DNA of 64,000 nt from Aestuariispira insulae (lineage in GTDB: Bacteria; Pseudomonadota; Alphaproteobacteria; UBA8366; Aestuariispiraceae), in the NCBI RefSeq assembly GCF_003385955.1, contig NZ_QRDW01000001.1, positions 248,001 to 312,000 on the forward strand. The letters are read 5' to 3'. The position numbers and the translations under genes were made by a program. Positions 44,382 through 53,750 of this stretch are shown piece after piece (the first letter of the stretch is position 1; every line of letters starts with the position of its first letter). The notes below the pieces were generated by a model. It was not told the DNA's origin, ran no database searches, and worked only from the letters and a program-made list of their open reading frames with translations.

Positions 44382-45087
44382 CACGTCCAAGCATAGGGAT
44401 CAGCAGATCAATCAGTTTATAGGAATTTTGGCAAACCAGTTTCAAATTGGCATCAAAATCCTTGCGAGCGGTATCTCCCGCTGTATCAGACAGGCCGCGT
44501 ATGACAACAAAGGGAACCCCATTGAGGCGACAGGTATAACCAACAGCCGCCCCTTCCATCTCTGTCGCCACAGCTGCAAATTCCCGTTGCAGCCAGCGCA
44601 GTGTTTCCTGATCGGAAATAAATTTATCGCCGGAAACAACCGTGCCGACCATCAGATTGGGAACGGCCGGTCCGGGCGTAAAAGCCTGATCATAGGCATC
44701 ACTGGCCAAATTGACCATGGCAGGATCACTTTCAATCATCCTGTCCTCGCCAGGTAACTCTCCAGGCCTTCGTCCAAATACGGTGAGATTGATATCATAC
44801 TGGATCAGATGGCTGGCAATGACCAAGTCCCCCACCCGCATGTTGGGCAGCAAGCCCCCCGCAACCCCGCTGAACAACAACCGGTCCGGTTCAAAACGGT
44901 CGATCAGCATCTGGGTACAAATCGCAGCATTCACCTTACCGATGCCACATTTTGCCAACACGATAGGACAGTCCCGGAACAGCCCAGAGGAAACAGTGAT
45001 CCCGGCATGGCGGTAATCGCTCACCGCCTCCATACTGGAGTGGATCCACTCGATTTCCTCATCCAGAGCACCAATCACGGCAAGCAA
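44368..45087 (-). CDS. mtnN: 5'-methylthioadenosine/S-adenosylhomocysteine nucleosidase
   Basis: The 239-residue enzyme cleaves adenine from methylthioadenosine and S-adenosylhomocysteine. It has the family pattern MLAVIGALDEEIEWI, LAKCGIGKVNAA, LLFSGVAGGLLPNMRVGDLVI, VGTVVSGDKFI, the ATEMEGAAVG block with the catalytic glutamates, and VIRGLSDTAGD with the general-acid aspartate. It supplies the salvage of methyl donors. The downstream GNAT gene overlaps its end by several bases. Confidence 0.95.
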   Translation of the reverse strand: MLAVIGALDEEIEWIHSSMEAVSDYRHAGITVSSGLFRDCPIVLAKCGIGKVNAAICTQMLIDRFEPDRLLFSGVAGGLLPNMRVGDLVIASHLIQYDINLTVFGRRPGELPGEDRMIESDPAMVNLASDAYDQAFTPGPAVPNLMVGTVVSGDKFISDQETLRWLQREFAAVATEMEGAAVGYTCRLNGVPFVVIRGLSDTAGDTARKDFDANLKLVCQNSYKLIDLLIPMLGRDDHV

Positions 45088-45266
45088 AGGACCACCTCCA
45101 CCAATTTAATTTACAGACCGCATAGAATTTGGTTCCATGCCAATGATAGCATTCTGTTTATTCACAAACGCTTAATTAACATGACTATATATTTGCAGTT
45201 AACATTCGGGAAACCGAAAACTGATAAATTAATGACCTTTAGAACTATTTTGGCTGTGCCGGAAAC

Positions 45267-46997
45267 GTGACTGAAGAAGACGACATACTGACCTTCGAAG
45301 AAGAATTGGAAGACGAAACACCCGACGGGATATCGGAGGGTGAATGGAAGGTGTTGGTCGTTGATGATGATGAAGCAGTGTTTCAGGCAACCCGCCTAGC
45401 CTTGTCCGATCAAAATTTCGATGGACGGAAAATCCAGTTTCTTTATGCAGAATCCGGCGCAAGAGCCAGGGAAATACTCGCCGATACCTCCGACATTGCC
45501 GTCGTGTTGCTGGATGTGGTCATGGAGACTGAACATGAAGGTCTGGAAGTTGCAGACTGGATCCGGAACAAACAAAAAAACCCCTATATCCGGATCGTGC
45601 TCAGAACCGGACAACCCGGCTATGCACCGGAAAAAGATGTCATCCAAAATTACGATATCAATGATTACAAAAGCAAAACCGAGCTAACTGCCACCAAGCT
45701 CTATACCCTGTTAATCACCAATCTCCGCACTTACCGGGACCTGACCCTTTCGGAATTCAGCCGGGTCCGTTCGGTGAATGAACTACTCAAAGCCGAAATC
45801 AATGAACGCATCCAGGCGGAGCAAAAACTCAAAGACAGCGAAGAAAAACTGCTAATCGCCATGAATAACATGGCCGGCGGTATAATCTTGGTCGATGAGA
45901 AGCTGGAGGTACGCTCTTTTAATCCACAACTTGTCAAAATGTTTGCCCTGCCGCCACATCTGATGAAGATCGGGCTCGCTTTTGAGGAAATCATACGTTT
46001 TCGTGCCGGCCGGGGCGATTTTGGCGACGGCGACCCGGAACAGCTTGTCGACAAAATGATGGCTTATTACCGGAATCCCGGCGGAACTGGCCGGCAGCAG
46101 GAAAACGCACCGGATGGATTGGTTCTCGAAGTGCATCACGGCACGGTGGAATCCGGTGGTTTTGTTGCCGTCTATACCGACATCACCGAACGGAAAAAAG
46201 CCGAACAGCAATTGGCAGCGGCCAATGACCATCTCCAGGCCTTCCATGACCGCATTGGCAGCGAGCTTGTAACGGCGCAGGAAATGCAGTTGGACCTGTT
46301 GCCGACCAGAGATGAAATCGCCGCCCTGGAACAGCGCTATGGGATCAGCCTTGGTGCCCATTTCGAAACATCTTCAGAGCTAGGCGGCGACATTTGGGGC
46401 CTGCATCCGATTGATGACGATCGTTTTGGGCTCTATACCGTCGATTTTTCCGGCCACGGGGTCGGCGCCGCCCTGAACACATTCCGTTGCCATACCTTCC
46501 TCGCCGACAAACCGCTCTCCGAAGGCCAAACGCCCGCGGACTATCTTTCAGAACTCAGCGCTGAAATGGCCGCACATCTGAAGACAGGTCATTACGCGAC
46601 CATGATTTATGCGATCATCGATGTCGCCCAGAACACGCTGACCTATTCCGGCGCCTGTAATCCAGCTCCCATTTTTGGAAGCCTCACTGAGAAAAGTTAT
46701 GCGTTGGGGGATGGCTCAGGACTGCCGATCGGCCTCACGAAAACCCAAACCTATGAAAATCATCAGATCGATTTCCCGGCAAATTCATTCCTCTTCCTCT
46801 ATAGCGACGCCCTCTTCGAAGCGGACCTACCCGATGGCGGGCGCATGGATATGGATCATGTGAAATCATGGATAACCGCCGCCCTGGAGGAGAAAAGCCA
46901 GGAAGGTGGATATCTGGAATATGTCCGAAACCGGTTTAAAGAAAACGCCAAACCGCCCCTGAATGACGACCTGACCATGGTTTGGCTCTCTCGGTGA
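45267..46997 (+). CDS. response regulator with PAS and SpoIIE-type phosphatase domains
   Basis: The 576-residue protein uses a GTG start. It begins with a short acidic tail (EEDDILTFEEELEDE) and a receiver domain (about 27-150; acidic pair at 33-35, phosphoacceptor Asp83 in LLDVVM, Lys near 135), then a helical linker, a PAS domain (about 195-315, NNMAGGIILVDEKLEV), a coiled coil, and a PP2C/SpoIIE serine phosphatase domain (about 340-575; GGDIWGLHPI, VDFSGHGVGAALNT, LYSDALFEA). Such proteins typically control partner-switching or general stress networks by dephosphorylating an anti-sigma antagonist. The input kinase is not adjacent. Confidence 0.9.
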   Translation: MTEEDDILTFEEELEDETPDGISEGEWKVLVVDDDEAVFQATRLALSDQNFDGRKIQFLYAESGARAREILADTSDIAVVLLDVVMETEHEGLEVADWIRNKQKNPYIRIVLRTGQPGYAPEKDVIQNYDINDYKSKTELTATKLYTLLITNLRTYRDLTLSEFSRVRSVNELLKAEINERIQAEQKLKDSEEKLLIAMNNMAGGIILVDEKLEVRSFNPQLVKMFALPPHLMKIGLAFEEIIRFRAGRGDFGDGDPEQLVDKMMAYYRNPGGTGRQQENAPDGLVLEVHHGTVESGGFVAVYTDITERKKAEQQLAAANDHLQAFHDRIGSELVTAQEMQLDLLPTRDEIAALEQRYGISLGAHFETSSELGGDIWGLHPIDDDRFGLYTVDFSGHGVGAALNTFRCHTFLADKPLSEGQTPADYLSELSAEMAAHLKTGHYATMIYAIIDVAQNTLTYSGACNPAPIFGSLTEKSYALGDGSGLPIGLTKTQTYENHQIDFPANSFLFLYSDALFEADLPDGGRMDMDHVKSWITAALEEKSQEGGYLEYVRNRFKENAKPPLNDDLTMVWLSR

Positions 46998-47042
46998 GTT
47001 GAAAACAGATCGAACCGACCAAAAATCAATGCGTTCAATCTG

Positions 47043-47507
47043 TTATTCGGGGCTGTTGGCTTCCGCCTTTTTCGTCCAGCCGCCCTGATCCGTCTGCTGC
47101 CAATAGGTCAGACGGTGCCCTGCATCCTTTTGAGCCTTCCAAAATTTCCGGGCATCAGCAACCGCCAGATCATCGTTGCCATCAAACAGGCGACAAACCA
47201 GTTCATATTGTTCAAGATCGGCGCTATCCGCGCCATCGACCAAGAATAATACATTGGAATTATTTGGATTTTCTTCTTCCGACGTGAGCCAAACCGGCTG
47301 TAGCTCGGCCTCCCCATCCTCTGCGGCCCCATGGGGAATGAAGCTGCGGTCATTAAATGTCCACAGGTGTCGGTTCAGGAATTCGACCCGTTCCGGAGAC
47401 CCCACCATCACCACCGCACGCCAGTTCCGCTCCAGGGTCATCTGAAGCAGCTGGGGCAGGATCTGCTCCAGTGTCTTGCGTTGCAGGTGGTAATAGCGGG
47501 TTTCCAT
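47043..47507 (-). CDS. holC: DNA polymerase III subunit chi
   Basis: The 154-residue protein fits HolC: it starts METRYYHLQRKTLEQILPQLLQ, has WRAVVMVGSPERVEFLNRHLWTF and the FIPHG loop, NVLFLVDG and LVCRLFDGNDDLAVADARKFWKAQKDAG. Chi links the clamp loader to single-strand binding protein. It lies 23 bp downstream of pepA, the usual pairing in proteobacteria. Confidence 0.95.
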   Translation of the reverse strand: METRYYHLQRKTLEQILPQLLQMTLERNWRAVVMVGSPERVEFLNRHLWTFNDRSFIPHGAAEDGEAELQPVWLTSEEENPNNSNVLFLVDGADSADLEQYELVCRLFDGNDDLAVADARKFWKAQKDAGHRLTYWQQTDQGGWTKKAEANSPE

Positions 47508-47530
47508 TTCAGGTTATGACTCCGGCAGCC

Positions 47531-48991
47531 TTATTCGTAATTATCCGCCACAAAACGGTCCAGCAAACGGACCCCATATCCTGTACCGCCTTTCGGCACT
47601 GTCGGACTGTCCTTGGAGGACCATGTGGTGCCGGCAATATCGATATGAGCCCATTTGGTATTATTGACGAAACGCTGCAGGAACTGAGCCGCGGTAATAG
47701 CACCGGCGTAACGGCCACCGATATTCTTCATATCAGCAACATCAGAGCGCAGAAGTTTATCATAATTGTCATGCAGCGGCATGCGCCAGGTTTTCTCACC
47801 AACATCCTTTCCGGCCAGGAAAAGCTGGTCGGCGATAGTGTCGTCGTTAGCGAAGAAGCCGGCATGTTCGGTCCCCAGGCTGACCATCATGGCCCCGGTC
47901 AAGGTCGCCAGGTCAATCATCAACTGCGGCCTGAACTTGTCCTGGCAATACCAGAGCGCATCCGCCAGCACCAACCGGCCTTCCGCATCGGTATTCAGAA
48001 TTTCAATGGTCTGGCCGGACATGCTGGTGACGATATCACCCGGGCGCTGTGCGTTACCGTCCGGCATATTTTCGACCAAACCAACAATCCCAACGACATT
48101 GACTTTCGCCTTGCGCCCGGCCAGCGCCTTCATCAGGCCGATAACGACACCGGAACCGCCCATGTCCCATTTCATGTCTTCCATGCCGGGCCCCGGCTTC
48201 AGGGAAATGCCGCCGGTGTCAAAAGTCACGCCCTTGCCGACAAATGCCAGAGGCGCCTTTTTCTTCGCGCCCCCTTGCCAATGCATCACGACAAGTTTGC
48301 TTTCGCGTTCAGACCCTTGACCAACGCCCAACAGGGCACCCATGCCAAGTTTCTTCATTTCCTTTTCGCCGAGAACCTCAACCTTCACACCAAGGGCTTC
48401 CAACTCGGCGGCACGCTCAGCCAGGGTTGCAGGATAGAGGATGTTGGGCGGCTCGGAAACCAGATCACGGGTGAAGAACACACCTTCGGCAACGGCTTCC
48501 AGATCCTTGAAGAGTTTCTTAGCCTCCGTCAGCTCCGCGGTCACCACGGCCAGCTTGGCCAGCTTAACTTTGTCCGACGGCTTGTCTTTGGTTTTGTATT
48601 TGTCGAAGCGATAGCTGCGCAGTTTCAAACCATAAGCCAGCTGGGCGCTTTCTTCCGCACCAAAATCAAGCGCGACGGCTGCATCCTTCTCACCTGACGT
48701 TGAGAGTTTCTGATACAGTGCACCACCCAAATTCTGCAATGCGACCGGCGCAAGCTCTTTGCCCAGGCCCGCCAGCAAAACCCGGTTCCATTCACAAGAG
48801 GCCGGCGCGACCAGTTCCAGGAACTGATTGGCCTTGCCTTTGAATTCACTTGTTTTCAGCGCCCGGGACAACATGCCGCCGGTTTGCTCGTCAATCGCTT
48901 GGGCTGTTTCCCGGAAGCGTTTACCCTCTTCAACCCCGACGACAAGGACACCCCCCTTGGCCGGTTGAGATTTACTGAAAGAAATTTTCAT
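47531..48991 (-). CDS. pepA: leucyl aminopeptidase
   Basis: The 486-residue enzyme is an M17 metallopeptidase. The N-terminal macro-like domain spans about 1-165 and the catalytic domain follows with AFVGKGVTFDTGGISLKPG, DMGGSGVVIGLMKALAG and the signature NTDAEGRL, holding the two metal sites and the catalytic Lys and Arg. It releases N-terminal amino acids from peptides; E. coli PepA also binds DNA. The gene is divergent from lptF and 23 bp upstream of holC. Confidence 0.97.
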   Translation of the reverse strand: MKISFSKSQPAKGGVLVVGVEEGKRFRETAQAIDEQTGGMLSRALKTSEFKGKANQFLELVAPASCEWNRVLLAGLGKELAPVALQNLGGALYQKLSTSGEKDAAVALDFGAEESAQLAYGLKLRSYRFDKYKTKDKPSDKVKLAKLAVVTAELTEAKKLFKDLEAVAEGVFFTRDLVSEPPNILYPATLAERAAELEALGVKVEVLGEKEMKKLGMGALLGVGQGSERESKLVVMHWQGGAKKKAPLAFVGKGVTFDTGGISLKPGPGMEDMKWDMGGSGVVIGLMKALAGRKAKVNVVGIVGLVENMPDGNAQRPGDIVTSMSGQTIEILNTDAEGRLVLADALWYCQDKFRPQLMIDLATLTGAMMVSLGTEHAGFFANDDTIADQLFLAGKDVGEKTWRMPLHDNYDKLLRSDVADMKNIGGRYAGAITAAQFLQRFVNNTKWAHIDIAGTTWSSKDSPTVPKGGTGYGVRLLDRFVADNYE

Positions 48992-49316
48992 GTTTTTTCC
49001 CTTTTAAGACCCGGCTCGGCGCAGCTTCCATCAGCAGTCCACTCACCGGCCCCCTCGATTTTTTTACTTTTATGCGGCTTATGCCTTCCCAAAAGTGATA
49101 GGCACAGGCAGGGTAAATGGCAACGGGAAAAAACACAGAATTGGCCCAAAAACGGCTTCCTTTGCTTCTTATATGTGTGTTTCGCATGCTGGCCCCTGGC
49201 TTAGCTTGTCCATTCAATTCGACGCCAGAATGAGCGCTAAAAATCCGTGCATCATGAACCATGGTTTGATAACAAAGACCTGCTAAGAAAATAAGTAAAG
49301 GCAGGCACAAAGCCTC
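48992..49316. other. divergent intergenic region between pepA and lptF
   Basis: These 325 bp hold the promoters of pepA-holC and the lptF operon. I see TTGATA at 49266-49271 as a possible -35 for lptF but no firm -10. No gene is visible. Confidence 0.5.
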
Positions 49317-50423
49317 ATGTCCATGGTAACCCGATATATATCGCGCCAGATTACGGTCGTTACGATCGTGGCAACATTGTCGATGTGCATGTTGATCACG
49401 TTGGTTCAGTCCGTCCGTTTCATTGAACTGATTGTTAATAACGGGCTGCCACTATCCGAGTTTTTGCGTATCAATATCCTGGCGGCACCGCGTTATCTGG
49501 TTTACCTGCTGCCTATCGTTCTGTTTGGCGCTACATTGTTTACCTATAACCGGATGATCAACGATAGCGAATTGATTGTTCTCCGGGCAGCCGGTTTCAG
49601 CCGGGGACGCCTCTCTCGGCCCGGATTGTTGCTCGGGGTCATCATCACCGCCATACTCTATTCGCAAACGCTCTATTTTTTGCCGGCCAGCCAGAGCGAA
49701 TTGCGCACCATTCTGCTTCAGGCTCGATCAGAATGGGGGGCTGCTTTCCTGAGAGAGGGCCGCTTTACCAGCATCGGCGATAATGTAACTATTTTCATTC
49801 GGGAACGGACCGCATCAGGTGAGTTGGTCGACCTTTTGTATCATAATCAAAAGGACCAACTCACTATCATAGCGGAACGCGGAGCCATCATCGACCGCCC
49901 GGATGGCCCTCGCATTATTGTCAAAAATGGGTCAAAGCAATTTTTCAAGGATGGCCGATTGCACCTGTTGAGTTTTGAACAATCCTCCCTTGATGTCGGC
50001 CTTAGTAAAAAATCCAAAGAGTTGCGTTGGATTGAACCGCAGGAGCGTTTCCTGCCAGATCTCCTGAACCCGGATCTCAGCGACCCTTCTGTTCAGCAGT
50101 TCATTTTGAAAATCAAAGCCGAGGCGCATAACCGTATTCTCTCACCCGTTATCGCCCTGACTCTTGCCAGCGTCGCGATTGCGATCATTCTTGGCGGGGG
50201 ATTCAGTCGTCGGGGACAGACAAAGACGATCCTTTCAGCCATTGGCGTCATGCTTACCATTTATATAGGAAATATTTCGCTCGTGAATGCGGCCGGAGGC
50301 AATGCTGCATTCGTACCGGCAATCTATGCCAATGCCCTGCTGCCCCTGGCTGCAAGTCTCATTTTCATCTTAATGCCAAAACAATATAGAAAACGCCCGG
50401 CAGAAGCCCGGCCCCAATCCTGA
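49317..50423 (+). CDS. lptF: LPS export ABC transporter permease LptF
   Basis: The 368-residue protein has the LptF/LptG arrangement of three N-terminal and three C-terminal membrane helices around a periplasmic jellyroll domain (about 130-260). Typical blocks are RYISRQITVVTIVATLSMCML, NNGLPLSEFLRINILAAPRYLVYLLP and the segment ending SELIVLRAAGFSRGRLSRP. With LptG and LptB it extracts lipopolysaccharide from the inner membrane. It starts the operon lptF-lptG-lptD-surA-pdxA-rsmA. Confidence 0.93.
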   Translation: MSMVTRYISRQITVVTIVATLSMCMLITLVQSVRFIELIVNNGLPLSEFLRINILAAPRYLVYLLPIVLFGATLFTYNRMINDSELIVLRAAGFSRGRLSRPGLLLGVIITAILYSQTLYFLPASQSELRTILLQARSEWGAAFLREGRFTSIGDNVTIFIRERTASGELVDLLYHNQKDQLTIIAERGAIIDRPDGPRIIVKNGSKQFFKDGRLHLLSFEQSSLDVGLSKKSKELRWIEPQERFLPDLLNPDLSDPSVQQFILKIKAEAHNRILSPVIALTLASVAIAIILGGGFSRRGQTKTILSAIGVMLTIYIGNISLVNAAGGNAAFVPAIYANALLPLAASLIFILMPKQYRKRPAEARPQS

Positions 50424-50436
50424 CGAGGCGCTTTCA

Positions 50437-51528
50437 ATGACTCTTGGCGTATTATTTTCCTATCTCTCGCGATCCTTCCTATTCTGGTTGCTATCCGTAT
50501 TTCTGTCCCTGGCCGGCCTGTTCGAGATTTTTGACCTTGTTGAACTGCTGCGGCGCTCGTCAGGCAAAGAGGGGCTGACCTTTGCCATCGTCCTTCAGAT
50601 GAATCTTCTGAAGCTGCCGCATCTGATCCAGGATATCTTCCCGTTCATCATGCTGTTCGGCGCTTTGATCTGTTTTTGGAGACTGGCCAAATCAAATGAA
50701 CTGGTGGTTATCCGTGCTGCGGGTATTTCAGCCTGGCAGATCCTGTTTCCGACCCTGGTGATCGCATTCTTGGTTGGCATTCTCCAGATCACGACCTACA
50801 GCTCACTTGCCGCAAGCTTACGATCAAAATATGAAGCGCTGGAAGCCAAATACCTGGCCTCTCAGCGAAACGAACTGGCCATTTCAAAAACAGGTCTCTG
50901 GTTGCGCCAAAGTCATCAGGACGGCCAAGCAGTTATCCATTCAAATCGCCTTTCGGCCAATGGTCGCAATATGGAACAGGTCGTGGTTTATCTGTTTGAC
51001 ACCAGCGGTAAATTCCACGCCCGCATTGACGCGGAAGAAGCCGCGCTCAGATCCAACTACTGGGAGCTGATCAATGCAGTGCATTCCGATTTACAGGGCA
51101 AGACTGAACGATTTGACCGGTACGCGCTGCCGACGAACCTGACCATGGAAAAAATCCAGGAAAGTTTCTCCTCGCCCGATACACTTTCCTTTTGGGAGCT
51201 ACCGGAATTCATCAAGGCGCTCGATGAAGCGGGATTCGATTCTTCGGCCCATCGGCTTCGATTTCATTCCATGCTTTCTACGCCAATTTTGTTTTGCGCA
51301 ATGGTTTTGATCGCAGCTATTTTTTCCTTCGGTGCAAGCCGCCGGGCAAGCACCTCCTATATGATACTAGGCGGAATCACGAGCGGGTTTTTGCTTTACT
51401 TATTAACTAATGTGGTTCATGCACTTGGATTAACGACAAATATTCCCGTTGCGCTCGCAGCGTGGATGCCAGCAGGTGTAAGCGTCATGTTGGGGGTTAC
51501 CGCCCTTCTCCATATGGAGGACGGATAA
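50437..51528 (+). CDS. lptG: LPS export ABC transporter permease LptG
   Basis: The 363-residue protein is the partner of LptF with the same topology. It shows the LptG pattern LSRSFLFWLLSVFLSLAGLFEIFDLVELLRRSS, PHLIQDIFPFIMLFGALICFWRLAKSNELVVIRAAGIS, and the C-terminal GGITSGFLLYLLTNVVHALG. It lies 13 bp behind lptF and 7 bp before lptD, so all are co-transcribed. Confidence 0.94.
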   Translation: MTLGVLFSYLSRSFLFWLLSVFLSLAGLFEIFDLVELLRRSSGKEGLTFAIVLQMNLLKLPHLIQDIFPFIMLFGALICFWRLAKSNELVVIRAAGISAWQILFPTLVIAFLVGILQITTYSSLAASLRSKYEALEAKYLASQRNELAISKTGLWLRQSHQDGQAVIHSNRLSANGRNMEQVVVYLFDTSGKFHARIDAEEAALRSNYWELINAVHSDLQGKTERFDRYALPTNLTMEKIQESFSSPDTLSFWELPEFIKALDEAGFDSSAHRLRFHSMLSTPILFCAMVLIAAIFSFGASRRASTSYMILGGITSGFLLYLLTNVVHALGLTTNIPVALAAWMPAGVSVMLGVTALLHMEDG

Positions 51529-51535
51529 GGAAAAA

Positions 51536-53719
51536 ATGGGGAAAAATACTCGAATTTGCTCAATCGCACTATGCGCTGCCTTGGCGGTTCCACCGCCCGC
51601 GTTCCCTCAAACTTTGGGTTCGGACGGTAATGAACCGGTTGTCTTGCGTGCAGGGCAGATCAATCACGATGAAGAACTGGGAATCATTGTCGCCACCGGT
51701 GGTGTCGAAATCGCGCAGGGAGAGCGTTTTCTTCTCGCTGATACACTGAGCTACAACCAAAAGACAGATACGGTCACGGCATCCGGCAATATCAAGATCC
51801 TCGAACCCAGCGGAGAGGTTATCTTCGCGGAATATCTGGAACTTCATGACCAGATGCGGGATGGCGCGATCCGCGAGATCCGCATCTTGATGGACGACAA
51901 TGCCAGAATCGCCGCCAATGGCGCCCGCCGGGTCGGCGGCACGGTTTCTATCATGAGCAAAGGTGTCTATTCCCCTTGTGACGTCTGCAAGGACACACCG
52001 GACGAAGCACCGCTTTGGCAGGTCAAGGCAGACCGCATCATTCATGACCAGGAAGCCAAGACAGTCGAGTATCATGATGCCACGTTGGAGTTTTTCGGCG
52101 TGCCGGTGGTTTATACCCCCTATCTGACGCATCCGGATCCCAGTGTGAGACGGAAAAGTGGTTTCCTTGCCCCGTCTTTCGGCACAACCTCCAGTGCCGT
52201 CGGAACCTTTGTCCGGACCCCCTATTTCTGGGCGTTGTCTGACGATAAAGACATTACTTTTGATCCTATCATCACCACAGATACCAGCCCTATTATCGCG
52301 GCTGAATATCGTCAGGCTTTTGACAATGGTGAAATGGAACTGTCCGGCAGTGTCGTGGTAGCGGACCGAAAGGCCGGCGATGAAAATGATACCTACACCA
52401 AGGAAGACCGGGTACGCGGACATATTTTTGGCACTGGCCGGTTCGATATCGATGATACGTATAGATGGGGATTCGATATTGAACGCACCTTTGACAAAAC
52501 CTATCTCTCGAAGTTCAACTTCTTTGAAAATCCCGGAAATTCACTGACTTCCAGTGCATTTATCGAAGGGTTCCGCCAGCGCAATTACATGGCGGCAAGT
52601 GTATATGACTTCCAAGACCTTCGGGATGATTCTACCGCGCCCACTCCAGTCATTTTCCCTAACCTCGAATATACCGGGTTTGGGGAAGCGGATAGATATG
52701 GTGGCCGTTGGGATGCGACCGCAGGCTTCAGGGGCCTGAGCGAGAGAGACGAAAGCGATAACATACGGCTTTCCTTCGACATTGGCTATTCTTTGCCGAT
52801 TGCCTCAAGCCTCGGTTATATCACGACCTTATCGGCAAAATTGAACAGCGATCTCTATTTCGTCGATCATTCAACGTCAACCAATTCCCTGGGCCAAACC
52901 GAAGAGGATGGTGTCACCGGCAGGCTTGTCCCCCAATTGGCAGCGGAGTGGCAATATCCTTTCTATCGTCCGCTGGAAGATCTCGGTCATCAAATGATCG
53001 AACCTGTCGCCGGTGTCTTCATTGCACCAAATGGCGGCAACAGTTCGAATATTAACAATGACGACAGTACCGTCGTCGAAGAAGATGATACCAATCTGTT
53101 CAGTATGGATCGGATTGCCGGACGTGACCGTATGGAAACCGGCAGTCGTGTTGCCTATGGCGTCAAGGCCGGTCACTATTTCAATGCCACCGATCATGTG
53201 GAGTTTTTTCTGGGCCAAAGCTATCGCCTGACCGACAATAACGCGTTGGAAGCCGAGACCGGATTGCAAAATGGCGCTTCGGACTATTTTGGCTGGATCA
53301 ACATTTCGCCCCATAAATATGCACAGCTGAATTATCGTTTTGCCATGGATGAAAGCGATTTCAACACCACGAGGAACGAAGTGAGCCTCTCCGGTGGCAC
53401 CGACGCATTTGGTTTCACTCTGACCTACACGGATATTGAAAAGGCCTCCGCTTCAAGCTCTGAGATTCAAGAAATCCAAGCATCGGCAAGGGCCAAGTTT
53501 GACGATGAATGGTCTGGCCGGCTGTTCGGCAAACGTAATCTGCAGGACAATACAGATGGTGGCTCTATCAACAGCGGCTTTGGAATCAAATATGAAGATG
53601 AATGTTTCATTTTCGACAGTTCTTTTACACGCTCGTTTGTGCACCAAACCGACGTGAATGCGAATGATACACTCTTCTTCCGATTGACGTTTAAAACCCT
53701 GGGCGAAGTTACCATCTGA
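51536..53719 (+). CDS. lptD: LPS assembly outer-membrane protein LptD
   Basis: The 727-residue protein has a signal peptide (ICSIALCAALAVPPPAFPQ), an N-terminal OstA/LptA-like beta-jellyroll with the repeats typical of the family (GVEIAQGERFLLADTLSYN, DTVTASGNIKI), and a C-terminal outer-membrane barrel from about 220 that ends in a phenylalanine-containing strand. CDVCKD near residue 145 gives the cysteine pair of the N-terminal region. It inserts lipopolysaccharide into the outer leaflet. Being followed by surA fits, as SurA assists its folding. Confidence 0.94.
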   Translation: MGKNTRICSIALCAALAVPPPAFPQTLGSDGNEPVVLRAGQINHDEELGIIVATGGVEIAQGERFLLADTLSYNQKTDTVTASGNIKILEPSGEVIFAEYLELHDQMRDGAIREIRILMDDNARIAANGARRVGGTVSIMSKGVYSPCDVCKDTPDEAPLWQVKADRIIHDQEAKTVEYHDATLEFFGVPVVYTPYLTHPDPSVRRKSGFLAPSFGTTSSAVGTFVRTPYFWALSDDKDITFDPIITTDTSPIIAAEYRQAFDNGEMELSGSVVVADRKAGDENDTYTKEDRVRGHIFGTGRFDIDDTYRWGFDIERTFDKTYLSKFNFFENPGNSLTSSAFIEGFRQRNYMAASVYDFQDLRDDSTAPTPVIFPNLEYTGFGEADRYGGRWDATAGFRGLSERDESDNIRLSFDIGYSLPIASSLGYITTLSAKLNSDLYFVDHSTSTNSLGQTEEDGVTGRLVPQLAAEWQYPFYRPLEDLGHQMIEPVAGVFIAPNGGNSSNINNDDSTVVEEDDTNLFSMDRIAGRDRMETGSRVAYGVKAGHYFNATDHVEFFLGQSYRLTDNNALEAETGLQNGASDYFGWINISPHKYAQLNYRFAMDESDFNTTRNEVSLSGGTDAFGFTLTYTDIEKASASSSEIQEIQASARAKFDDEWSGRLFGKRNLQDNTDGGSINSGFGIKYEDECFIFDSSFTRSFVHQTDVNANDTLFFRLTFKTLGEVTI

Positions 53720-53750
53720 TTTGCCCCTATATTGCTGGTATCGTTTTTCT